52,259 nt of DNA, from positions 423,252 through 475,510 of the forward strand of contig PJRA01000216.1 of assembly GCA_016987375.1 (NCBI GenBank). Direction: 5' to 3'. Position numbers and translations under genes: made by a program. Of this stretch, positions 50,201 to 52,259 are shown piece by piece; the stretch's first letter is position 1, and every line of letters starts with the position of its first letter. A model generated the notes under the pieces. The model was not told the DNA's origin. It was given only the letters and a program-made list of their open reading frames with translations, and did not search any database. This DNA comes from Brachionus koreanus (Eukaryota > Rotifera > Eurotatoria > Ploima > Brachionidae).

Positions 50201-51957
50201 CTGAATGACTTAGCCCTATCCCAACATACCTGTCACTCAAGTCAAAAAGTCGATTCGAGACTGTTAGTAATTTAAGTTTGTTTAAAAGTCTCGTGATGCA
50301 TGATATTAGAGGGAGTATCATATTTTAATCTAACTATAGATCTTACTGCTTTATTCTGAATTTCTTTTGATATTTTTTTCTGAAAATGAATTCAAGCAAG
50401 GAAAGAATACTCTAGGAATGATTTCCTAACGTTTTTTGATTAAGACCCCATTTTTCGTTTGACAGTATCTAAATTAGATTTAGTCTTGTATTGCAACGTT
50501 CTTTAATCTCGTCGTCTCGACTAATAACTGAGCCTTGATGAACTCCTGCAGTAATTTAATAAAAAATTAGTAATTGTCAACTATTTATTTACTATTTTTT
50601 ATTAATGCAAAAAACTCTTCAAAAATTCATCTATTGAATCAATTTAAGAGTAATTATTGTTAATTAATTTAATTGAAAAAAAAAATTAAAAATTAATAAA
50701 ATAATTTAGCAAATTTTAAATTCAAATTAATTAATTTTTGTAGAGCCTAACAATGAGTATTATTCGAAAGAGCGTAAGTCTATAGTGCAATCAATTTATA
50801 GTGATATTCCATTTAATAAATGTAAAATTTTAAACAATAAATTTAACTTTTATTCGGATTTTTAAAACTATTTAATTCATTTAAAATAATGTATGGTTTT
50901 AAAAAATCCATATTTAAGCCTTGTAAAAATAAAATCTTGGAATGTAATTTATGTACTTATGTTAAAATTGTAGTCTCCTTTAAAGCATGTCTTTATTTTT
51001 GTTCAAATGCATGGATTTAACAAATAAAAAATTTATCTTTTTAATTTTGATTTTTTAATTAGACTCGAATGTGACAATTGTAAAGCGATTAAATTATTCT
51101 GGCGCTACAAACGTAAATCAATTGCAAAAGTTCATTGAGTCAAATATTGTTCATCGACAGGGCTTCACTTTTGGAGCGCCAGATAAAAAAAAACTTTCAA
51201 TATTTATAGACGATATAGATGTACCAGTAGCAGATAAAAATGGTATTCAACGCTGCAATGAAGTACTTTTAATTTAACAACTAGAGAATAGAATTTAAAA
51301 TCAAATCTTATTTAGTTTATTAGACAAATTGTTGACAGTAAGCTAATATACTCATTTACAAAGCCATTTGAGTTAAGAAAACTCGAAGACATAAGCTTCT
51401 ATGCAACCATGACCTATGAGCCTGGAAAAGCTAAATCGATTGACTCAAGACTTTTAGTAACTTAAAAAAACTTTAATTTAATTTAAAATATTAAATTTAT
51501 TTTCTAAAACAGAGACACTCTATTCTTTTGTATTTACCTGTGCCTAGTGGTAGTGCATTGAGATCAATTTTCAATGGAACATTGGAAGCTAGTATGCTAT
51601 TCAATGAGAAATCAAGTCTAGATTCGGAGTTGCATGCGACTATAATAGACTCAAGTGTCAAGTTGCTGGAGATGGTTAGTGAAGTATTGAAACCTTGTCC
51701 TACGCCTGGAAGACAACATTATTTATTCAATATGAAGACAATCATCACTATTCTACAAGTAATTGTCCAAATAAAACTTTTTTGATTTAATTAATTTTTC
51801 TTAGAACCTACGCATTTTGAGTGATTCTCAGCGTAATGATAATTTATTTGTTGTTTCTTTATGGAGGCATGAAGTATTTTCCACAATTGGTAATCAATTA
51901 CCACGACATGCGGACAGTTATTGGTTAGAGTGCACAGTTGATGATTTGATTAAACAA
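25382..51957 (+). CDS. DNAH8-like: Dynein heavy chain, DNAH5/DNAH8-like, divergent motor; 33 exons seen, incomplete at 3' end
   Basis: An axonemal dynein heavy chain uses its N-terminal tail to assemble on doublet microtubules and its AAA+ ring to drive ciliary sliding. I chained 33 GT-AG exons in consistent phase from ATG 25382 to 51957, 9,501 nt or 3,167 codons. They run tail (DHC_N1), linker (DHC_N2), AAA1, AAA2, AAA3. The stalk, AAA4-6 and C-terminus would follow beyond the window. Order and block sequences (ELERWQRKQRLL, LIAAKSKILKKWK, LFTKVTNQL, DLKKALKKY, LQCCLG, LDKKRRLFPRYYFLSNP, FEYYVDESGEW) match the gamma-type DNAH5/8 group better than other dyneins I know. Odd points: AAA1 Walker A is GKPNSGKT, FDEFNR has become FDELQN, and the AAA2 arginine finger is Lys. 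An acidic Ser-rich insert sits in the tail. Small introns average near 55 bp, while five large ones carry transposons. A pseudogene is unlikely because no stop or shift occurs over 3,167 codons. A neofunctionalised paralogue is my reading. Confidence 0.85.
26272..28828 (+). other. Dynein intron 2 (2,557 bp) with repeat debris
   Basis: The intron starts GTAAGT and ends TTCCTAG. The codon split across it (GG|G) is restored exactly. It contains a bare LINE-A tail at 26922-26962 (GTAGCTCGGTACAGAAAACAAATAAATAAATAAATAA). It also has minus-strand coding-like scraps around 27150-27480 (KVRYPICDSQGPNGICPTRY; CSFKEINFPVIQDEM) that faintly resemble scraps in intron 7, and a piece of a dispersed repeat at 27885-28010. 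Nothing else is recognised. Confidence 0.7.
28829..30658 (+). CDS. DNAH8-like: Dynein gene exons 3-7: DHC_N1 tail with acidic insert
   Basis: Exons 28829-29186, 29241-30099, 30162-30297, 30358-30483 and 30538-30658 (residues 281-814). Introns are 54-62 bp. Exon 3 has ITDAQNECRDKVKFLESLKR and SVSRYYARQGYLGLLFTKVT, the typical D-A-NEA-DNVKYL and ISRYYNT blocks of DHC_N1. Exon 4, from about residue 540, runs into an acidic, serine-rich stretch (YDSESDEDFVEELEEKNKSE, SDLGSDEYLQDD, SRSESPIK) of some 190 residues with no counterpart in DNAH5 that I can place. The family sequence resumes in exon 6 with FQESYQTFFNAQSNLEKFLA and in exon 7 with LRPIINDKYVEIFSIYQTDL. Confidence 0.8.
30659..33242 (+). 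other. Dynein intron 7 (2,584 bp)
   Basis: The donor follows AAG at 30658 and the acceptor is TTTTTTAG at 33242, phase 0. Apart from the MULE-like SWIM fragment (31490-31934, minus strand), it is AT-rich sequence with no gene that I can support. Confidence 0.7.
31490..31934 (-). mobile_element. MULE-type transposase remnant with degenerate SWIM finger
   Basis: The minus frame 31934-31716 ends WELNTCNCSEWPKNYKCNDV. This keeps the C-x-C and later C of a SWIM zinc finger, but the C-K-H is C-N-D, so the last His ligand is lost. About 70 bp further on, the minus strand reads MNIPLEMKRHSGQPKALTL. That looks like the basic, proline-containing stretch that often follows the SWIM finger in Mutator-like transposases (GRPK-type). 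The catalytic DDE part is absent. Inactive fragment. Confidence 0.5.
33243..34966 (+). CDS. DNAH8-like: Dynein gene exons 8-13: end of DHC_N1 and stem
   Basis: Exons 33243-33279 (37 nt), 33329-33421, 33473-33647, 33697-33781, 33832-34637 and 34749-34966, residues 815-1286. Exon 8 plus 9 rebuild NNPPILRNAPPIGGAISWVR QMLKKIDEPMK, the hallmark PP-RN-PP-AG-I-WAR-L block of dynein tails. Exon 11 has LLILFQESKWLLRLGIDIP (L-RE---M-RLG--IP). Exon 12 has GCFILTWNSLNIDSFLKTVE, matching the almost invariant L-PGL--LTWTSLNID-YL. Five of the introns are 49-51 bp or 111 bp and all restore the split codons. Confidence 0.85.
35161..35526 (-). mobile_element. LINE C-terminal remnant (third family)
   Basis: A 121-codon minus frame contains CSLFDYCFIILNSETEKIKL NLKKCITRF, resembling the LINE thumb signature (SLFDYC---------L--LQ-RCIR-I). 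It is followed by FDEIKDRSNQLFIKFMKKRA, like the L--R---L---F---A block near the C-terminus of such polymerases. The palm domain is missing and upstream frames are closed. Assignment is by pattern only. Confidence 0.4.
35593..36156. mobile_element. MITE-like DNA element, 564 bp, with 12-bp terminal inverted repeats
   Basis: Left end TGTGCTCTTAAA (35593-35604) and right end TTTAAGAGCACA (36145-36156) are perfect inverted repeats. Related sub-terminal copies (GTGTGCTTTAAAA and TGTGCTCTTAAA inside the left end; TTTTTAGAGCACAC inside the right end) point inward in mirrored order. The interior is non-coding except for a 31-codon acidic frame on the minus strand. No clear target duplication is seen, so the superfamily is uncertain. 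Confidence 0.55.
35810..35905 (-). pseudogene. 31-residue acidic ORF in the MITE-like element
   Basis: ATG at 35905 to TAA at 35812-35810 encodes MEDNRELVQLEDFRSDESSS then ESEEEEVVTKI. Such an acidic start is common at the N-terminus of cut-and-paste transposases (for example piggyBac-type). It may therefore be the last coding scrap of the parent autonomous element. Not shown to be expressed. Confidence 0.3.
36230..36362 (+). mobile_element. LINE-A 3' UTR only, extreme 5' truncation
   Basis: Ends in AATCTGAAGGAGCTGTAGCTCGGTACAGAAATTACAAATAAA, the LINE-A tail. No coding part precedes it. The next LINE-A copy starts about 25 bp downstream. Confidence 0.6.
36385..37440 (+). mobile_element. LINE-A copy 1: 5'-truncated LINE with RT core and 3' tail
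   Basis: Frame-jumping translation gives LYFDISKAFDRVWHDGLIY (first RT Asp), LPPYLIFWIKSFLHSRYFIV, GVPKGAVNSPLLFSIFINDI, SLLFADDSATFF (catalytic pair), then NAAVRSILNLKYDTPSN, KLLTVSNRLFELSERHVRAG LSHSIPLVVRLVEEY and IEYPTPLCNCFLTIS. Several stops and shifts break it, and a stretch of thumb is deleted. After the stop it runs into AATCTGAAGGAGCATTAGCTCGGTAGAGAAAACAAATAAA. It is the best template for recognising the family. The GVPxGAVxSPLLF and FADD style suggests a jockey/CR1-like clade. Confidence 0.75.
38170..38474. mobile_element. About 305-bp dispersed repeat inserted in LINE-A copy 2
   Basis: Bounded by the break and resumption of LINE-A homology. Parts recur elsewhere. The AGATTTGCACATCATTAGCAGACTTTAAC region is close to 27930-27970 in dynein intron 2 (same orientation). 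The GCAACATGGTGCAATATT...TTCTGGTAAAACTCTGC region is close to the reverse complement of 22490-22560. No terminal repeat or coding frame is obvious, so it may be a non-autonomous element of unknown class. Confidence 0.45.
38672..39855. mobile_element. Tc1/mariner-like element with 29-bp TIRs, interior mostly an assembly gap
   Basis: Left end ACGGGTGATGCATAAGTAAATGGACAAAA (38672-38700) is repeated perfectly in reverse complement at 39827-39855. The flanks are TA on both sides (38670-38671 and 39856-39857), the TA target duplication of the Tc1/mariner superfamily. The interior is N from 38783 to 39747, so any transposase frame is unseen and the true length depends on how the gap was sized. A third copy of this terminus starts at 52215. 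Confidence 0.8.
38783..39747. other. Assembly gap (965 N)
   Basis: A run of N. The apparent 340-codon frames across it are artefacts. It sits inside the transposon, so a repeat-induced assembly break is the likely cause. Confidence 1.
40122..42592 (+). CDS. DNAH8-like: Dynein gene exon 14: linker (DHC_N2), 2,471 nt
   Basis: The largest exon, residues 1286-2109, open throughout. It starts EIGPSIKNHMIHIRLFEFLW. It includes the DHC_N2 hallmarks WSDVDLNKAFYNIKTYWEEF, LPEKLKENWEAYFDLKKALK, IRNRHWLQVMQVT, IEEICKSAKKEQELESKMR, IEEEWNEQVLSF, LWLEVQELWINLESVFSSP, MPAEAKRFLRVDKSWIK, VLQCCLGSS, LDKKRRLFPRYYFLSNPSLL and TQICLIGLNYTWSKEVE. The VLQCC-G and LDKKR-LFPR-YFLS-P blocks are those of the DNAH5/8 group. 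A Ser/Gly-rich stretch at about residues 1932-1980 (42060-42200) replaces a short loop of the linker. The exon ends ETMVT before donor GTAAGT, in phase 0. Confidence 0.9.
42593..43966 (+). other. Dynein intron 14 (1,374 bp)
   Basis: Donor GTAAGT, acceptor TTTTTTTAAG. It separates MVT from HSNYLRDLFDN, which are adjacent in other dynein linkers. The interior contains the GC-richer island listed next; the rest is AT-rich. Confidence 0.75.
42955..43445 (-). mobile_element. GC-richer island, possible retroelement RT/RNase H remnant
   Basis: About 490 bp with clearly higher GC than its surroundings. The minus frame 43424-43041 encodes MQRIRGYLNCYLGYAGKVAP IVNSFLKII, then WKQWITEASKFGLGVVDVHS and KILFNEAAASLLLFSI. 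The pattern (G-LN---G--AP--FL; W-TDAS--G-G-V; I-FNE--AS) resembles the RT-RNase H junction of DIRS-like or other tyrosine-recombinase/LTR retroelements, with TDAS altered to TEAS. The plus strand also has an open frame, so strand choice rests on this resemblance. Assignment is tentative. Confidence 0.35.
43967..45401 (+). CDS. DNAH8-like: Dynein gene exons 15-20: linker end and AAA1
   Basis: Exons 43967-44078, 44168-44197 (30 nt), 44415-44611, 44674-44772, 44828-44965 and 45023-45401, residues 2110-2428. Exon 15 reads HSNYLRDLFDN and FEWQRCFRVYIQDEN. Exon 17 reads YGSEFYGIEQQAVITPLTER then GSLVCGKPNSGKTQITK (Walker A, residues 2211-2218; usual GPAGTGKTE). Exon 18 keeps the CSGQTDHSSI block (usual CSDQMD). 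Exon 19 has Walker B FDEL (Asp2263, Glu2264), then QNL where NRI is usual. Exon 20 has STLNVSKHSGR for TMNPGYAGR, and FRVIALLEPD for FRSVAMMVPD. Length and order are normal for AAA1, so this is divergence rather than a deletion. Confidence 0.85.
45461..46724 (+). CDS. DNAH8-like: Dynein gene exons 21-26: AAA2
   Basis: Exons 45461-45802, 45858-46017, 46076-46184, 46237-46425, 46478-46564 and 46698-46724 (27 nt), residues 2428-2732. Walker A is GIILCGQPCTGKTSTLRVLV (GQPCTGKT, residues 2547-2554), intact. The segment that is usually NPKAIT--QMFG is strongly altered (INHLAIDDEALLYGSL). WLCMDGQILSNWCDSFNSIF matches WI-LDGPVDAIWIENLNS with the P-V-D changed. CKIVFETGDISNASPSLLSK matches the CK-IFEP--I-NASPATVSR block, but the final Arg, the finger that completes the AAA1 ATP site, is Lys2693. 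Small introns are 52-59 bp. Confidence 0.85.
46848..47772 (+). CDS. DNAH8-like: Dynein gene exons 27-28: AAA2 end and AAA3 Walker A
   Basis: Exons 46848-47197 and 47588-47772, residues 2733-2911, separated by a 390-bp intron. Exon 27 carries the helical AAA2 small domain (LLAAMLNENTNIGGEVHIER, IWTFGGVLEQNDQRGFSELL) and VFEYYVDESGEWDLWSQR, like the F-YYV---G-W--W--R end of this region in DNAH5/8. Exon 28 reads NVFVDTIDSIRCRIFLEFCN and NVILFGPRGCGKSKLLQEF, with a complete AAA3 Walker A (GPRGCGKS, residues 2893-2900). Confidence 0.85.
48389..48835 (-). mobile_element. pogo/Tigger-like DNA transposon remnant with HTH domain
   Basis: The left end TA-CAGTCAATCCTCGCTATAGCC (from 48391), then a GTTCGGTATTCGTCATTTCG stretch, looks like the terminal repeat of pogo/Tigger elements (CAG---TACCTCG-like, TA target). 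On the minus strand, 48800 to about 48620 encodes CISLEVNIEIIKKHSKQKIT then TSKLAKEYNISASTISTILS and SKAKILEH. This is the psq/CENP-B-type helix-turn-helix at the N-terminus of pogo transposases. A stop follows and the DDE domain is absent. The right end is lost where the LINE-A tail begins. Confidence 0.65.
49167..50077 (-). mobile_element. MULE (Mutator-like) element, 911 bp, with long TIRs and 9-bp target duplication
   Basis: Flanked by ATGTTTAAT at 49158-49166 and 50078-50086, a 9-bp target duplication typical of MULEs. The two ends are imperfect inverted repeats of about 100 bp with recurring TGCTAGTAAATTTTT / TGCTGGTAATTTTT units and a shared GATAGCTAAAT. The interior keeps only the 3' end of a transposase gene, so this copy is non-autonomous. 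Removing it restores the LINE-A sequence seen at 37.29 kb, which confirms the boundaries. Confidence 0.8.
49470..49990 (-). pseudogene. MULE transposase C-terminus with SWIM finger and AT-hook (broken)
   Basis: The minus strand encodes TCPFYRKNYVCKHILALSCK, a SWIM-type zinc finger missing only its first Cys (usual C-C...C-H). Then come EWHLNAHDVPLGQKRKKGNP, a stop, a poly-Gln stretch (SRQQQQQATLSE), another stop, and KRRGRPRGSATKKRN, an AT-hook core followed by a basic end and TAA. SWIM finger plus GRP-type DNA-binding tail is typical of Mutator-like transposases. Two in-frame stops and absence of the DDE domain make it non-functional. Confidence 0.7.
50744..51957 (+). CDS. DNAH8-like: Dynein gene exons 29-33: AAA3
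   Basis: Exons 50744-50773 (30 nt), 51063-51262, 51316-51456, 51513-51758 and 51805-51957, residues 2911-3167. Exon 30 has VKRLNYSGATNVNQLQKFIE (usual LNFS--T----Q--IES), FTFGAPDKKKLSIFIDDIDV P with AAA3 Walker B (residues 2968-2975; usual FIDDVNMP), and QRCNE. The acceptor at 51315 gives FIRQIVDSKLIYSF, matching the E--RQ block. Exon 31 reads ISFYATMTYEPG. Exon 31/32 rebuild SRLLRHSILLYLPVPSGSAL (usual RLLRHFNI). Exon 32 ends KPCPTPGRQHYLFNMKTIIT (usual LLPTP-KFHY-FNLRDLS). Exon 33 has LFVVSLWRHEVFSTIGNQLP (usual LWKHE--RV-ADR). Confidence 0.85.
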
Positions 51958-52070
51958 GTAATTATTTTTAACAAAAAAAACGTTATTTTATAAAAATTAA
52001 TTGTAACAATTTTGAGAGTTAATATTTTTTTATTTTTATTTTTTCTAATATGCTATTTAGGTTTCTTCAG

Positions 52071-52113
52071 AGTTTGGCATTTAACAATAAGCTTCTTTCA
52101 AACTCACATCCTC
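52071..52113 (+). CDS. DNAH8-like: Possible dynein exon 34 (43 nt), uncertain
   Basis: Following exon 33 in phase 0, an acceptor at TTTCTTCAG (52070) gives SLAFNNKLLSNSHP, which can be laid over the L--EEFGEEKKLL stretch that follows this point in DNAH5. A weak donor (C|GTCACA) at 52114 would leave phase 1. The stronger acceptor TGCTATTTAG (52060) gives VSSEFGI then TAA at 52082-52084, with AATAAA at 52173-52178. Which is used decides whether the gene continues beyond the window. Confidence 0.35.
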
Positions 52114-52214
52114 GTCACAAACTCATCTTCTAGCTTCACTGTAATCACCATAGTCTTTACTAAATATATTGAAATAAATTATAAAAACCATGAGTTTATA
52201 AATAGTCACAAATA

Positions 52215-52259
52215 ACGGGTGATGCATAAGTAAATGGACAAAAATTAAAAGTAAATTTC
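52215..52259 (+). mobile_element. Start of a second Tc1/mariner-like element (cut by window end)
   Basis: TA followed by ACGGGTGATGCATAAGTAAATGGACAAAA, identical to the 29-bp terminal repeat of the element at 38672-39855. The next bases match the right terminus of that element read in reverse. Its body lies outside the window. Confidence 0.8.

Larger units (their letters stand above)
48837..50560 (-). mobile_element. LINE-A copy 3 (minus strand), long 3' UTR form, split by a MULE
   Basis: The minus strand reads AGVHQGSVIS (RT motif) at about 50550, then after a deletion EIQNKAVRSIVRLKYDTPSN, KLLTVSNRLFDLSDRYVGIG, SHSVPIVIRLMEEY and IEYPTPLCSCYLTIS, ending REPSDN. The MULE (49167-50077) interrupts it just after the stop. 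The 3' UTR then continues to AATCTGTAGGAGCATTTGCTCGGATATAGCGAC at about 49030-49000. About 150 bp absent from the other copies follow, before the common CTCGGTACAGAAAACAAATAAATAAATAA end (48868-48837). Confidence 0.7.
47773..50743 (+). other. Dynein intron 28 (2,971 bp), transposon-filled
   Basis: Donor GTAAAT after TTTG at 47772, acceptor TTTTTGTAG at 50743, phase 1 (G|AG Glu). It contains a pogo-like fragment, a LINE-A copy on the minus strand and a MULE inserted in that LINE. The first 600 bp are AT-rich with no recognised element. Confidence 0.75.

Noticed and set aside
52012..52215. 67-codon plus frame at the window end
   Set aside because: It starts inside a T-rich intron tract and does not follow the dynein frame in phase. 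Other readings of this stretch fit dynein better.
1..52259. tRNA, rRNA, CRISPR array, bacterial operon or phage features
   Set aside because: None seen. Spliced genes, LINE elements and a GPCR show animal nuclear DNA. The repeats lack the spacing of a CRISPR array.

Overview
This window looks like animal nuclear DNA. It is very AT-rich, with many A/T homopolymers. It carries spliced genes with mostly 40-60 bp GT-AG introns, a rhodopsin-class GPCR, an axonemal-type dynein heavy chain and many decayed non-LTR retrotransposons and DNA transposons. A small-bodied ciliated invertebrate such as a monogonont rotifer (Brachionus-like) fits best. That placement is an inference from composition and gene style, not a sequence match. 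A run of N marks an assembly gap at 38783-39747.

Layout. 1-6190: AT-rich intergenic sequence with simple repeats and an 18-bp perfect palindrome, no gene seen. 6197-13560: a retrotransposon graveyard. Its centrepiece is a CR1/L2-like LINE on the minus strand (ORF1, endonuclease, reverse transcriptase) split by an RTE-like LINE fragment on the plus strand. A different LINE 3' end at 12.83-13.47 kb ends in a 204-bp segment repeated without a mismatch 1.7 kb away (15045-15248). 15634-16689 (-): an intronless class A GPCR. 17963-20853 (-): a five-exon gene for an 850-residue low-complexity orphan protein. 22960-23744 (-): a three-exon gene for a 234-residue orphan protein that looks broken until two short introns are removed.

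25382 to beyond the window end (+): one large dynein heavy-chain gene. I could chain 33 exons in consistent phase, giving 3,167 codons, from the N-terminal tail through the linker and AAA1, AAA2 and AAA3. AAA4, stalk, AAA5/6 and C-terminus would lie outside the window. Tail and linker resemble the DNAH5/DNAH8 (outer-arm gamma-type) group. The motor is unusual: the AAA1 Walker A is GKPNSGKT where dyneins almost always have GPAGTGKT, the FDEFNR box is FDELQN, and the AAA2 arginine finger (usual VSR) is LSK. This suggests a divergent paralogue with altered or lost AAA1 ATPase activity.

The introns of this gene are bimodal: most are 46-62 bp, and five are 1.4-5.2 kb. The large ones hold transposons: LINE-A copies (a jockey/CR1-type LINE with a recognisable 3' tail), a Tc1/mariner-like element around the N gap, a MULE with a SWIM finger and 9-bp target duplication, a pogo-like fragment, a MITE-like element and a GC-richer retroelement-like island. 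Several insertions are nested and can be ordered in time.
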